A stretch of 64,000 nucleotides of DNA from Chryseobacterium oranimense (GTDB lineage Bacteria; Bacteroidota; Bacteroidia; Flavobacteriales; Weeksellaceae), in contig NZ_FQWT01000004.1 of assembly GCF_900129755.1 (NCBI RefSeq), forward strand, positions 124,001 to 188,000, given 5' to 3'. Each line of letters begins with the position of its first letter. The first letter of the stretch is position 1. Of this stretch, positions 34,980 through 44,991 are shown piece by piece. Below the pieces are notes generated by a model, which saw nothing but the letters and a program-made list of their open reading frames with translations, was not told the origin of the DNA and did not search any database. The position numbers were made by a program, and so were the translations under genes.

Positions 34980-37427
34980 TTGCAGTACGCCCAGATAGTT
35001 TTACCGCTTAACTTAAAAGGATCTTTCACCTACAAAGTCCCTGAAGAACTAACGCCTATGATTCAGCCGGGAATGCGGGTTCTCGTACCTTTTGGGGGGA
35101 AGAAAATTTATACTGGAATTGTTTTTGAGCTTCATGATAACGCACCGGAAAGTTTTGTGGCGAAAGAGGTCATCAGTATTTTGGATGATAAACCTATTCT
35201 TCCCAAGGAGCAGATCAACTTCTGGAACTGGCTTTCCGAATATTATCTGTGCGGTCTGGGAGAGATCTACCGTTTTGCATTTCCGTCTTCTTTAAAGCTT
35301 GAAAGTGAAACTTATTTAAAACTAAAACCCAATATAACGGTTGATTTTGAAAACCTCGATGTTAATGAAATGTACCTTATCCAGGCACTCGAAGTACGTC
35401 AGCTCATCAATCTCACCGATATTGAAGCCTTTATTCCTAAAAAAGAAATCATCAAAACGATCAATTCCCTGATTGATCTGCAGTATATTGAAATTGACGA
35501 GAAAATAGCTGAAAAATATAAAGCGAAAGAAGTAGCCTATGTGAAAATCAGTGATGAGGTTTTAGGTAACCAAAACCTGACGGATATCCTTTTAAAACTC
35601 AACAAAGCTCCGAAGCAGAAAGACCTTTTCCTGGCAATCCTGGAAAAGCAAACCGAGCATCCGGATGTGGCGATTAAGAAGTCGGAATTATTTGAAGATG
35701 GATATTTTGGAAGCTCACACTTTAAAGCACTTGCGGATAAAGGTCTTGTAGAAGAATATCACATGCAGAAAGACAGGATCGAAAGTTATGAAGGCGAAAT
35801 TGAAGAGCTGGAAGAGCTTTCCGAACTGCAGAAAGAAGCTAAAACAGAGATTGACGAAGCCTTTGAAGAAGGAAAAAATTTACTGCTTCATGGCGTTACT
35901 TCCTCAGGGAAAACCCACATTTATCTGGAGAAAATTGAAGAATGTATTCAGGAAGGAAAAAATGTGCTGTTCCTGCTTCCCGAAATTTCCCTGACCAAGC
36001 AAATCACTCAGCGACTGGAAAAAAAATACGGCAGGCAGCTTGGTTTTTATCATCAGAAATTAACCGATTTTGAGAGGGTAGAAGTTTGGAGGAAAATCAG
36101 GCAGAACGATATTAAAATTCTTATAGGAACGCGGAATGCCCTATTTCTGCCTTTTCAGGATTTAGGACTCGTGATTGTAGATGAGGAACATGATTCTGCA
36201 TACAGGCCTAGGGAAGCTTCTCCCTATTTCAACGCAAAGGATGCGGCAATGGTTTTAGGTAATTTGTATGGAGCCGGAGTTATTCTGGGTTCTGCAACCC
36301 CTTCTGTAGAAAGCTATTATAACGCCAGAAAAGATAAAATAAAATATGTTTTCCTGAATGAAAGATTCGGGAACGTCAATCTTCCGGAATATGAGCTCAT
36401 CAATTTTAAAGAAGCCCAGGAATCCAAAAAAGTTTCCGGGAACTTTTCCTTACACCTGATAGATGAGATCAAAAAGACGCTGGACGAAAAAAATCAGGTC
36501 ATAGTACTTCACAACCGCCGCGGTTATGCTAATGTTGTAGAATGCGAAACCTGCGGATATGTCAATTACTGTTCGAATTGTGATGTGGTAATGACTTATC
36601 ATAAGGCAGCCAATGAAATGAAATGCCATTACTGCGGCCAGAGAGCCTCAAAGCCGAGAACCTGTCCGAAATGCCATTCCGAAAACCTGAACGAAAGAGG
36701 AGTAGGGGTAGAACAGATTCATGAGGAAGTATCGAAAATATTTCCTGATAGTGAAGTAGACAGGATGGATGTAGATTCCATGCGTAAGAAGTTTGCCTAC
36801 GAAAAGCTGTATGAAAAAATAGAGGAAGGCGAAACAGATATTGTTGTAGGGACACAGATGATCTCAAAAGGCCTTGATTTTGACCATATTGAGCTTGTGG
36901 TTATTCCCAAAGCAGACTCCTTATTGTATGTACAGGATTTCAGGGCGGAAGAAAGGGCCTACCAGCTAATCACCCAGGTTTCCGGAAGAGCCGGAAGAGT
37001 TTCAGGGAAAGGAAAAATTTTAATCCAGACGTATAATCCGGAACATTCTGTTTTTCAGCTGATCAAGATGAATAATCCGGCAAAAATCTATAAATATATC
37101 CTTACCGAACGACAGAAATTCCACTATCCGCCGTTCACCAAGCTGATTATGATTGAGCTGAAGCACAGAAAAGAAGATAAAGTAAACCGGGCTTCCCAGT
37201 TTCTGGGATCTGTCTTAAGGAAATACCTTCCGGAAGAATGTGTTCTGGGACCGGAAAGAGCTCAGATTGCAAGGCTTAATAATTTATACCAGTTCCAGAT
37301 TATGCTTAAACTTCCGCGCGGGAAAAAGTATGATGAATTTAAAAAAATGGTTTTATTAAGTTTGAATGAATTCGATGAAATCACTGCATATCAAAGTATT
37401 AAAAAAGATATATTTGTGGATTTTTAA
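34980..37427 (+). CDS. priA: Primosomal replication protein N' (PriA helicase)
   Basis: 815 residues: N-terminal DNA-binding region (YAQIVLPLNLKGSFTYKVPEEL, GMRVLVPFGGKKIYTGIV), helicase with Walker A LLHGVTSSGKTHIYLE, DEEH box VIVDEEHDSAYRPRE, LGSATPS, zinc-binding cysteines (CETCGYVNYCSNC and CHYCGQRASKPRTCPKCHS), VGTQMISKGLDFDHI and QVSGRAGR. PriA restarts stalled replication forks. The start codon is TTG at 34980: the conserved N-terminus begins there and no ATG lies at a fitting place. Confidence 0.97.
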   Translation: MQYAQIVLPLNLKGSFTYKVPEELTPMIQPGMRVLVPFGGKKIYTGIVFELHDNAPESFVAKEVISILDDKPILPKEQINFWNWLSEYYLCGLGEIYRFAFPSSLKLESETYLKLKPNITVDFENLDVNEMYLIQALEVRQLINLTDIEAFIPKKEIIKTINSLIDLQYIEIDEKIAEKYKAKEVAYVKISDEVLGNQNLTDILLKLNKAPKQKDLFLAILEKQTEHPDVAIKKSELFEDGYFGSSHFKALADKGLVEEYHMQKDRIESYEGEIEELEELSELQKEAKTEIDEAFEEGKNLLLHGVTSSGKTHIYLEKIEECIQEGKNVLFLLPEISLTKQITQRLEKKYGRQLGFYHQKLTDFERVEVWRKIRQNDIKILIGTRNALFLPFQDLGLVIVDEEHDSAYRPREASPYFNAKDAAMVLGNLYGAGVILGSATPSVESYYNARKDKIKYVFLNERFGNVNLPEYELINFKEAQESKKVSGNFSLHLIDEIKKTLDEKNQVIVLHNRRGYANVVECETCGYVNYCSNCDVVMTYHKAANEMKCHYCGQRASKPRTCPKCHSENLNERGVGVEQIHEEVSKIFPDSEVDRMDVDSMRKKFAYEKLYEKIEEGETDIVVGTQMISKGLDFDHIELVVIPKADSLLYVQDFRAEERAYQLITQVSGRAGRVSGKGKILIQTYNPEHSVFQLIKMNNPAKIYKYILTERQKFHYPPFTKLIMIELKHRKEDKVNRASQFLGSVLRKYLPEECVLGPERAQIARLNNLYQFQIMLKLPRGKKYDEFKKMVLLSLNEFDEITAYQSIKKDIFVDF

Positions 37428-37587
37428 CAACTTTTAACAAACTTTAGGCTCTTTTATAAGACCTCCGTAACCCTTTTTAAGACAATAATTTCTACTTTTG
37501 GACGTTGATTAAGTGTTTGACTCTTTAACTTTATGATTTAACTTATCATTTTTTACAGTGTCAAACTATGGAAACAAAAAAAGATAG

Positions 37588-39057
37588 ATGGTAAATTACA
37601 GAAAATATATTTCAGGTGTAGCGGTATTGGCTTCTGGGTTTTTCCTTGCTCAATCTACCGTTTCTACAGTTCTTTACTCACAGGCTTACGAAAATCAAAA
37701 AAATACTTTGAACCTCCCTTCTCCCGTTACCTCTGTAGCGGAAAGAACGGTTTTGTCTGCCAAAGAGCTCGTAGATATTAATGTAAACACAATGATGGCG
37801 GATCCTGTGCTGAAAAATGCAGACTGGGGATTCGTAGTGTACGACCCGAAAACGAAGAAAGTAATCTCTTCGTACAACGAAAATACTCCTTTAGTTCCGG
37901 CTTCTACCACAAAATTGCTCACCACGGAAACAGCAATGAACCTTTTAGGTGAAAACTACCGTTGGATGACTCAGCTGGAATATTCAGGAACTATTGACGA
38001 AAACGGAACTTTAAACGGAAATCTCTATCTGATAGGCAGCGGTGATCCTTCTTTAGGAACCAACAAAGCCGGTGCGTGGTCTTACAGAGACATTATTTCA
38101 GACTTTATGGGTGGACTTTCCCGCGAAGGTATCCGAAAGGTAAACGGTGATATTATCATCCAGACAGCGCTTTTCAAAGGCAATATTACAAGGCTTCCGG
38201 AAAATGTTGTATGGCTTGAAAACAATAATTATTACCTGCCTGTAGGAACGACACGCGAGATTAATCCGGCCAACGAAAAACTGATCATGAAAAAATCAGG
38301 ACTGGTTGCTGAAAAAAAATACTTCTATATGTCACCTTACGCCAACCAGATGGTATACGCGGATAAATATGAAGGAGACGGTTTTTTAACGACAAAACTT
38401 CCTGATGCTCCGGCTTATCTTGCCAATACTTTAAGAACAACTTTGGTAAAAAGCGGAATTGGAGTAACTGGAAAAGTAACTCCGAGAATGACGGATCCGG
38501 CTCCGGAAAGCAGAAAATTGGTTTCAGCCTATAAATCCCCTACACTAGGTGATATTATATTCTATACCAACCAGCACAGTGACAATTCCCTGGCAGAAGC
38601 TTTACTGAAAACAGTAGGATTCCAGAAACTGGGTGATCAGACTTCGGAATCCGGAAGAATCGTAGTTACCAGCCATCTTAAAGATGAAAACTTCGACATG
38701 ATGGGCTTAAATTATATAGACGGAAGCGGACTTTCCAGAAGTAATAATGTAACGCCTATTGCCCAGGCCAAGTTTCTAACCTCTTTAATGGATGAGAAAT
38801 ATTATAAAACCTATTTCACTTCACTGCCGGTAGGCGGACAGTCCGGAACGCTGAAAAGAATGTTCATCGGTACCGGAAACGGACAGGTTTTTGCCAAAAC
38901 AGGAACTCTGAATAAAGTAAAAACACTGGCCGGCTACCTGAAGACCAATTCAGGAAAAACCCTGGTGTTTTCTTTAATGGTAAACAACTATTCAGGATCT
39001 GTAGATATGGTAAAGAAAAGAATGGAAAAAATTCTTGAGCCGGCTCTGGATCTTTAA
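37588..39057 (+). CDS. dacB: D-alanyl-D-alanine carboxypeptidase/endopeptidase (PBP4 type)
   Basis: 489 residues with a signal sequence (SGVAVLASGFFLAQ). Class C penicillin-binding protein motifs: SxxK as Ser106-Thr-Thr-Lys109 in VPASTTKLLTT, SxN in HSDNSLAEALLK, and KTG in FAKTGTLNKVKTLAGYL. It trims or cleaves peptidoglycan cross-links in the periplasm. A TACTTTTG box at 37493-37500 may be its -7 element. Terminator follows at 39080. Confidence 0.93.
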   Translation: MVNYRKYISGVAVLASGFFLAQSTVSTVLYSQAYENQKNTLNLPSPVTSVAERTVLSAKELVDINVNTMMADPVLKNADWGFVVYDPKTKKVISSYNENTPLVPASTTKLLTTETAMNLLGENYRWMTQLEYSGTIDENGTLNGNLYLIGSGDPSLGTNKAGAWSYRDIISDFMGGLSREGIRKVNGDIIIQTALFKGNITRLPENVVWLENNNYYLPVGTTREINPANEKLIMKKSGLVAEKKYFYMSPYANQMVYADKYEGDGFLTTKLPDAPAYLANTLRTTLVKSGIGVTGKVTPRMTDPAPESRKLVSAYKSPTLGDIIFYTNQHSDNSLAEALLKTVGFQKLGDQTSESGRIVVTSHLKDENFDMMGLNYIDGSGLSRSNNVTPIAQAKFLTSLMDEKYYKTYFTSLPVGGQSGTLKRMFIGTGNGQVFAKTGTLNKVKTLAGYLKTNSGKTLVFSLMVNNYSGSVDMVKKRMEKILEPALDL

Positions 39058-39079
39058 AAGATATTATTTTAATATTATA

Positions 39080-39113
39080 AAAACCTTTTAATCAATGATT
39101 AGAAGGTTTTTTT
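39080..39113 (+). terminator. Intrinsic terminator of dacB
   Basis: AAAACCTTTTAAT pairs with ATTAGAAGGTTTT (one mismatch region), then nine T. The following TATCTTTG (39115-39122) is a possible -7 element for the M1 peptidase gene. Confidence 0.82.
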
Positions 39114-39144
39114 TTATCTTTGGTTACAATCTAATATTCTGAGT

Positions 39145-41070
39145 ATGAGAAAATTTTACCTTCTGATCCTGGGCCTTTTGCTATCCCAGCCAGCCTATGG
39201 ACAGATCCAGGACCAAAATATTGAAATGAAAGGGCTCATTGCAAAAGAAATGAATTCTTTTACCCAAAAAATGACCGCCTACAACATTAATCCCAATACT
39301 TTAAACTACGATCTACAGTATCAAAGGATGAATGTTACTTTAGATCCGGCGGTATACAACATTGCAGGGTCCGTTACTTCTCATTTCAAACCTAATCTGA
39401 ATATGAGCAGCATTTATTTCGATCTTACGGATAATATGGTTGTTTCCCAGGTACAGTATCACGGAAGCAATCTTACCTTCCAGCAGCTGCCGACAAAAGA
39501 AATAAAAATAGATTTCCCGGCTTCTATTCCTGCCAATACGCTGGATTCACTCACCATTCATTATTCAGGAGCACCAACTCCCGGAAATGCTTTTTCAACT
39601 ACCCTGCAAAGCGGAACACCTATTTTATGTACCCTGAGCGAGCCTTATGGTGCACAGGACTGGTTCCCGACAAAGCAAAGCATGAATGACAAAATTGAAA
39701 GGTTTGATTTTAAGATCACAACACCTTCTCAATATAATGTGGCAGCCAACGGAAAATTAATGTCCGAAACCATACTTCCCGGCAACCAGAAACTTACTTT
39801 CTGGAGAACAGCTTACCCTACGGCAGCTTATCTGATTGCGCTTTCCATTACCAATTTCGTTAAAATTAACGATACGATGGGAAATCCGCCCTTTCCATTT
39901 GTTAATTATGTGTACCCATCCACCAATGCAGACCCTGTAAGCATGGCTAATATTGAATGGACCAAGCAGATAATGAGTACTTTCGAAACGTATTTCGGGC
40001 CTTATCCGTTCCGTAATGAAAAATACGGGCATATGCAGTTTAAGTTCGGGGGAGGAATGGAGCATCAGACCATGTCGTCTATGGGAAGCTGGAGCAAGGG
40101 ACTTATTGCTCATGAGCTGGCCCATCAGTGGTTTGGAGATAAAGTAACCTGCGGGGCCTGGAATGATATCTGGCTGAATGAAGGTTTCGCCACTTTCGGA
40201 GCTGTTCTGGCCAACGAAAAGTTGTTGATGACCAATACCGAATTCAAGAATTTTCTATTAGGAGAAATCAATAATATTACCTCTGCTCCCAATGGTTCTA
40301 CCTATGTTCCCGATGCAGATCTTTCCAATGTAAGCAGGATATTCAATAACAGGTTGACATACGCAAAAGGAGCTTATATTTTAAGAATGATCAAATGGAT
40401 TCTGGGTGATGCTGTTTTTTATCAGGCACTTAAAGATTACCACGCAAGACCGAATCTGGCTTATAATTATGTGAAAACGGTAGATTTTAATACTTCTCTG
40501 CTTCAGTCTACAGGAAAAGACTTTACAGGCTTTTTTAACGACTGGTTATATGGCGAAGGCTATCCGAGTTACACTATAAAATGGAAGCAAACAGGAAACC
40601 AGATCCTGTTTAAAGCATCTCAGGTACAGAGCAGTCCCACGGTAAGCTTTTTTGATATCCCGTTACCGATCAAAGTGAACGGAACCGGCGGGCAGACTGC
40701 TTATTTTGCTCTGAATAACACTTCTAACAACCAGGGATTCCTGGAAACGGTTTCTTTCCCTGTAGCCAGTGTCGAATTCAATTATGAATACCAGATTCTG
40801 GAGAAAAATTCTACGGTAATTCAGGATAATACCTTAAGCGTATCATCTGTGGAGAAGGAAGAATTTGCTTTATATCCAAATCCGGCAAAAAATGAGCTGT
40901 TTATAAAAGGAATTAATAAGCCTGCCGCTTATTCAATCTATAGTTTAGACGGAAAATTAATAAGAAAATCCGTTTACCAGCCAGGAAAGGCAGTTGGAAT
41001 TTCAGAACTGGTTCCGGGATCTTATATTTTCTCGGTTGATGATAAAAATATTAAGTTTTTAAAACAGTAA
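39145..41070 (+). CDS. Secreted M1-family metallopeptidase, T9SS cargo
   Basis: 641 residues. Signal peptide ends QPAYGQ. N-terminal aminopeptidase-N-like beta domain, then the catalytic domain with substrate motif FGGGMEHQTM and zinc site HELAH at 323-327 with Glu346 in WLNEGFATF as third ligand. The long helical C-terminal domain of aminopeptidase N is missing; a short segment leads instead to a T9SS sorting domain (FALYPNPAKNELFIKG to KFLKQ). It should therefore be secreted or surface-bound, where it would release N-terminal residues from peptides, complementing the M36 protease. Confidence 0.92.
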   Translation: MRKFYLLILGLLLSQPAYGQIQDQNIEMKGLIAKEMNSFTQKMTAYNINPNTLNYDLQYQRMNVTLDPAVYNIAGSVTSHFKPNLNMSSIYFDLTDNMVVSQVQYHGSNLTFQQLPTKEIKIDFPASIPANTLDSLTIHYSGAPTPGNAFSTTLQSGTPILCTLSEPYGAQDWFPTKQSMNDKIERFDFKITTPSQYNVAANGKLMSETILPGNQKLTFWRTAYPTAAYLIALSITNFVKINDTMGNPPFPFVNYVYPSTNADPVSMANIEWTKQIMSTFETYFGPYPFRNEKYGHMQFKFGGGMEHQTMSSMGSWSKGLIAHELAHQWFGDKVTCGAWNDIWLNEGFATFGAVLANEKLLMTNTEFKNFLLGEINNITSAPNGSTYVPDADLSNVSRIFNNRLTYAKGAYILRMIKWILGDAVFYQALKDYHARPNLAYNYVKTVDFNTSLLQSTGKDFTGFFNDWLYGEGYPSYTIKWKQTGNQILFKASQVQSSPTVSFFDIPLPIKVNGTGGQTAYFALNNTSNNQGFLETVSFPVASVEFNYEYQILEKNSTVIQDNTLSVSSVEKEEFALYPNPAKNELFIKGINKPAAYSIYSLDGKLIRKSVYQPGKAVGISELVPGSYIFSVDDKNIKFLKQ

Positions 41071-41089
41071 GAATAGCTCTTAGATATAC

Positions 41090-41116
41090 AAAAACCTTCA
41101 GCAATGAAGGTTTTTT
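41090..41116. terminator. Terminator between the M1 peptidase and cupin genes
   Basis: AAAAACCTTCA and TGAAGGTTTTT pair around GCAA, with T-runs on both strands. Confidence 0.85.
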
Positions 41117-41224
41117 CATTTAAAAAAGAGGATAGAAAGTGTAAAGAGGACGCTCGGCGGATAATAGGGCATATATAAATTCCATTGTAAAATTATTTAA
41201 TGGTTAAACTGTAAATGAGGGTTT

Positions 41225-42103
41225 TCAGATGAGAAAGATTCTTTGTTTTCGGGATGCTTTTGCAGCTCTTTTTCTGGCTATTCTTACTTTATAACGGAAC
41301 CATTTCTCTTTGAAGAGCCTGCGCATTATATTGTCAAAATTTCTGGTTACGACCATGTTTTTAAACCCCCGCCATTTTTCCAGAAGGCTGGAAGGAAGCG
41401 CCCTTACAGATACAGAGTAGCCTTCCGTTTCGTACTGTATATAATGCCACCATCCTGATGGAATATAAAGTGTTTCACCAGGTTCTAATAATGCTTCGTA
41501 ACCGTCTAAATAGAGCAGGGCAGGGAATTCCCTGTAATTCGGTTCTTTAATATTCGGTAAGCTGTGAAAATTATAGGGAAGCTTGTACATAAGGTCCGAC
41601 TGTTCCCACGGAAAAAGCCAGATTCTTTTAACGCCGTGAAACTGGGTAATAAAAACATGGGACATATCGATATCAATATGGTTTCTGGTAATGGAACCTT
41701 CACCTCCGAAAAACATAAAAGGAAGCCATTTTAATATTTTTCCGTCGGTAACATCATTATAATGTAGATCATCTTTAAGCTCCGGCCTGATCGTAAGCAG
41801 GTTGAATAAGAAAAGCCTGTGCTCCGTAGGAGTTGTACTTATCAGATCGAGATATTCTGCAAAAGTGGTCTGGCCTATCGGGCTGCTTGCCACTTTATCC
41901 AGGGATTCAAGCTCGCTTCCGTAAATATTGACTTTCTGATCTCCGGCTATTTCCTTGAAATACTCATAATTCCATTTCTTGAATGCTGGACTTTCAGGGT
42001 CGATAAAATCCTCCATGATAACCGGAAAACGAGGCTTCATGTGATTATTTTTAAAGCTTTCAGAATCTATTTTCTTTACTTTTTTTATGGGAGTCAGTCT
42101 CAT
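41225..42103 (-). CDS. JmjC/cupin-8 family oxygenase-like protein
   Basis: 292 residues. The cupin-like JmjC fold shows the iron-binding pair His-X-Asp in ITRNHIDIDMSHVF and the distal histidine in PSGWWHYIQYE, with KRIWLFPWEQSDLMYKLPYN and LEPGETLYIPSG between. Such proteins use Fe(II) and 2-oxoglutarate to hydroxylate proteins or small molecules; the target is unknown. The C-terminus is rich in Arg/Lys. A 7-1-7 palindrome at 42140-42154 lies 37 bp upstream and could control this gene or the divergent kbl. Confidence 0.85.
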   Translation of the reverse strand: MRLTPIKKVKKIDSESFKNNHMKPRFPVIMEDFIDPESPAFKKWNYEYFKEIAGDQKVNIYGSELESLDKVASSPIGQTTFAEYLDLISTTPTEHRLFLFNLLTIRPELKDDLHYNDVTDGKILKWLPFMFFGGEGSITRNHIDIDMSHVFITQFHGVKRIWLFPWEQSDLMYKLPYNFHSLPNIKEPNYREFPALLYLDGYEALLEPGETLYIPSGWWHYIQYETEGYSVSVRALPSSLLEKWRGFKNMVVTRNFDNIMRRLFKEKWFRYKVRIARKRAAKASRKQRIFLI

Positions 42104-42134
42104 ATTCCTGAATTTTAAAAAGCAAATATAGTTA

Positions 42135-42159
42135 TTATCCTACTAAATTAGTAGACTAA
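42135..42159. promoter_or_regulatory. Operator-like palindrome between cupin gene and kbl
   Basis: CTACTAA (42140-42146), A, TTAGTAG (42148-42154) is a perfect 7-1-7 palindrome. The 25-bp stretch around it matches, on the opposite strand, the sequence at 53904-53928 next to the Rrf2 gene in 21 of 25 positions. Confidence 0.5.
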
Positions 42160-42264
42160 TAATGTTAAAAATGAAATTGAGCCCTGTTTTTAGAATTAAA
42201 CGTATAAAAGCTGATACTTTAAAGGCTTTTTATTAAATTAGCACATCTAAAAAATTACTAAAAA

Positions 42265-43461
42265 ATGATCTCTGAAAAATATCTTCAACATTTACAGAAC
42301 GAACTGCAAAACATTGAAAATGATGGTCTTTACAAAAGAGAAAGAATCATCACTTCCCAGCAGAGTGCGGAAATTGAAGCCAATGGAAAAAAACTTTTAA
42401 ACTTCTGTGCCAATAATTACCTGGGGCTGTCCAATAATCCGGAAGTAATGAAAGCATCCCAGGACATGATAGAATCTCACGGTTACGGAATGTCTTCTGT
42501 ACGTTTTATCTGCGGAACACAGGATATTCACAAGCAACTGGAGAAAAAGATTGCAGATTTCTTAGGTCTTGAAGATACTATTCTGTATGCTGCCTGTTTT
42601 GATGCAAACGGAGGAGTTTTTGAACCGTTGTTCACAGAAGAGGATGCTATTATTTCAGATGAATTGAACCATGCTTCCATCATTGACGGGGTACGTTTAT
42701 GTAAAGCGGCAAGATACCGTTATAAAAACAATAATATGGAAGATCTGGAAGCCCAGTTAATTGCTGCTTCCGAAAAAGATCACCGTTTTAAAATTATTGT
42801 TACAGACGGTGTTTTCTCCATGGATGGTATTGTAGCCGACCTTAAGGGAGTATGTGATCTTGCAGATAAATATAACGCCCTTGTAATGGTTGATGACTCT
42901 CACGCAACAGGTTTCATTGGAAAAACGGGCCGTGGAACCCACGAAGCGAATGAAGTGATGGGAAGAGTAGATATTATCACTTCTACCTTAGGAAAAGCTT
43001 TAGGAGGTGCTTTGGGAGGATTTACTTCCGGTAAAAAAGAGATTATCGACATGCTGAGACAGCGTTCCCGTCCTTATTTATTCTCGAACTCACTGGCGCC
43101 TGGAATCGTTGGAGCTGCTCTTAAAGTTCTGGATATGATCTCGGAGGATACTTCACTTCGTGATAAAGTAATGGAAAATGCATCCTATTTCAGAACCCAG
43201 ATGGTGGCCAAAGGATTTGATATTCCTGACGGTGATGCCGCTATTGTTCCGGTAATGCTGTATGATGCGCCTCTTGCCCAGAAAATGGCTGAAAAGCTTA
43301 TGGACGAGGGAATTTACGTGATCGGATTCTTTTATCCTGTGGTTCCAAAGGGAAAAGCGAGAATCAGAGTACAGCTTTCTGCCGCCCATACAAAAGAACA
43401 TTTGGATAAAGCCATTGCAGGTTTTGAGAAAGTGGGGAAAGAACTGGGAGTTATTTCTTAA
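42265..43461 (+). CDS. kbl: Glycine C-acetyltransferase (2-amino-3-ketobutyrate CoA ligase)
   Basis: 398 residues, alpha-oxoamine synthase family of PLP enzymes: [68 protein letters not shown], and the PLP lysine Lys244 in [13 protein letters not shown]. It cleaves 2-amino-3-oxobutyrate with CoA to glycine and acetyl-CoA, in threonine breakdown. Threonine dehydrogenase is not in the window. Sequence and length fit KBL better than 8-amino-7-oxononanoate synthase. Confidence 0.93.
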   Translation: MISEKYLQHLQNELQNIENDGLYKRERIITSQQSAEIEANGKKLLNFCANNYLGLSNNPEVMKASQDMIESHGYGMSSVRFICGTQDIHKQLEKKIADFLGLEDTILYAACFDANGGVFEPLFTEEDAIISDELNHASIIDGVRLCKAARYRYKNNNMEDLEAQLIAASEKDHRFKIIVTDGVFSMDGIVADLKGVCDLADKYNALVMVDDSHATGFIGKTGRGTHEANEVMGRVDIITSTLGKALGGALGGFTSGKKEIIDMLRQRSRPYLFSNSLAPGIVGAALKVLDMISEDTSLRDKVMENASYFRTQMVAKGFDIPDGDAAIVPVMLYDAPLAQKMAEKLMDEGIYVIGFFYPVVPKGKARIRVQLSAAHTKEHLDKAIAGFEKVGKELGVIS

Positions 43462-43479
43462 TTAAAATTAACGATACAG

Positions 43480-43584
43480 ATGCTTCGACTTTGCTCAGCA
43501 TGACCGTTTTTATTATTGTGTTTAATTTTTGATAAAATTTAGAGCAGTTAGTATAAATAATGTCATGATGAACAGGGTCGAAGT
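43480..43584. repeat. Palindromic intergenic repeat (GCTTCGAC/GTCGAAG type)
   Basis: The left arm ATGCTTCGACTTTGCTCAGC (43480-43499), continuing ATGAC, pairs imperfectly with GTCATGATGAACAGGGTCGA (43562-43581) plus AGT. The same family occurs at 49229-49289. Confidence 0.6.
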
Positions 43585-43650
43585 GTTTTTTTATATTATT
43601 TCTACCAAATATTTTTGTTATTAACATTATATTTGCCATTATTTTAAAAA

Positions 43651-44202
43651 ATGCTTTATACTATAATCAAAGCACTGCATATTATCTTCATGGTAAGTTA
43701 TTTTGCGGGAATTTTTTATCTCGTAAGAATTTTTGTTTACTATAAGGATACGGACGAGTTTGCTGACGAAAAAAAGAAAATCCTCAGAGAGCAGTATACT
43801 TTCATGGCCAGAAGGCTGTGGAATATCATTACGGTTCCTGCGGGTATCATTATGGCAGTTTGTGGAATAATTATGATTTTCCTGAATACCGGGCTGATGA
43901 AAATGCCGTGGTTTCATTTAAAGCTTACCTTTCTGGTCGGTCTCGCCGTTTACCATTACTGGTGCTGGAAAAAAGTGCTGAAACTGAAAGAACTCAACGG
44001 GCAGGCCATCGAAACGCCTAATATCAAATTACGGCAGGCCAATGAAATTGCTACGTTTATTCTCTTCCTGGTAGTTTTCACTGTGATCCTGAAATCTGCG
44101 GTGATTGAATACTGGTGGCAATTAATCGCCGGATTTTTCGTTCTTGTATTTCTGATCATGATGACCGTTAAACTCATTAATAAGAATAAAAAAAACAAAT
44201 AA
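43651..44202 (+). CDS. hemJ: Protoporphyrinogen IX oxidase HemJ
   Basis: 183-residue membrane protein with four to five helices. HemJ marks: ALHIIFMVSYFAGIFYLVRIFVYY with His10, and MPWFHLKLTFLVGLAVYHYWC with Lys91, the conserved residues of the family. It oxidises protoporphyrinogen to protoporphyrin, the step before iron insertion in heme synthesis. TATATTTG at 43628-43635 is a likely -7 element. The organism thus makes heme as well as having an uptake locus at 57-64 kb. A generic CopD-family protein is the alternative. Confidence 0.85.
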   Translation: MLYTIIKALHIIFMVSYFAGIFYLVRIFVYYKDTDEFADEKKKILREQYTFMARRLWNIITVPAGIIMAVCGIIMIFLNTGLMKMPWFHLKLTFLVGLAVYHYWCWKKVLKLKELNGQAIETPNIKLRQANEIATFILFLVVFTVILKSAVIEYWWQLIAGFFVLVFLIMMTVKLINKNKKNK

Positions 44203-44258
44203 TAGTTTAAGCCGGATGTATACATCAATACATCTGCTTTTACATTGTACAAAAAACT

Positions 44259-44987
44259 ATGATTGCAATTTTAAAAAAGGAACTCTGGAGTTACTTTGGA
44301 AACTGGAGCGCATGGGTAATCATTGCCGCATTCAGCCTCATAACGGCTCTTTTCCTGTTTTTTTTCGAGAATGATTCCAATATTTTCGATATCGGGATGG
44401 CCTCTTTACAGAGCTATTTCGTACTCGTACCATGGCTGCTGATGTTCATCATCCCTGCACTTTCTATGAAAACCTTTGCAGAAGAACAGCAGACGGGAAC
44501 GCTGAACTGGTTGTTTTCCCAGCCTTTAAAAGTTTCCGATCTGGTAACAGGGAAATTTCTTTCAGTATGGATTGTTGGGGTTCTTTGCCTTATTCCATCA
44601 CTGATTTATCTTTATACAGTTTATGTTCTTGGGGTTCCTGAAGGAAATATTGACCTTGGAATGACCTTTGGAAGTTACATCGGGCTGATTATTTTAATTG
44701 CTGCTTTTGCAGGAGTGGGTATATTGGCTTCTTCACTGTCACAGAACCAGATCATGGCGTATCTTTTAGGAGTTTTCATGTGTTTTATTATGTATTTCGG
44801 GATAGAGCAGCTTGCCAGCTACAAACTGTTGGGCGGCGCAGATTTTATTCTTCAGAATATAGGGTTTTATCAGCACTTCTTAGGATTTACCAGAGGTCTT
44901 ATTGATCTTAAAGATGTTGCCTACTTTATTCTGATCATCGGTGCTACGTTATTACTGTCCAACCATTTTATCTCTAAAAAGAAGTAG
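44259..44987 (+). CDS. gldF: Gliding-motility ABC transporter permease GldF
   Basis: 242 residues, six hydrophobic segments, with MIAILKKELWSYFGNWSAWVIIAAFSLITALFLFFFEND and PALSMKTFAEEQQTGTLNWLFSQPLKVSDLV, typical of ABC-2 permeases and of GldF in particular. GldA, GldF and GldG form an ABC complex needed for gliding in Flavobacterium johnsoniae, although some T9SS-bearing bacteria do without it. gldG follows after 4 bp; gldA is not in the window. Confidence 0.93.
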   Translation: MIAILKKELWSYFGNWSAWVIIAAFSLITALFLFFFENDSNIFDIGMASLQSYFVLVPWLLMFIIPALSMKTFAEEQQTGTLNWLFSQPLKVSDLVTGKFLSVWIVGVLCLIPSLIYLYTVYVLGVPEGNIDLGMTFGSYIGLIILIAAFAGVGILASSLSQNQIMAYLLGVFMCFIMYFGIEQLASYKLLGGADFILQNIGFYQHFLGFTRGLIDLKDVAYFILIIGATLLLSNHFISKKK

Positions 44988-44991
44988 CATT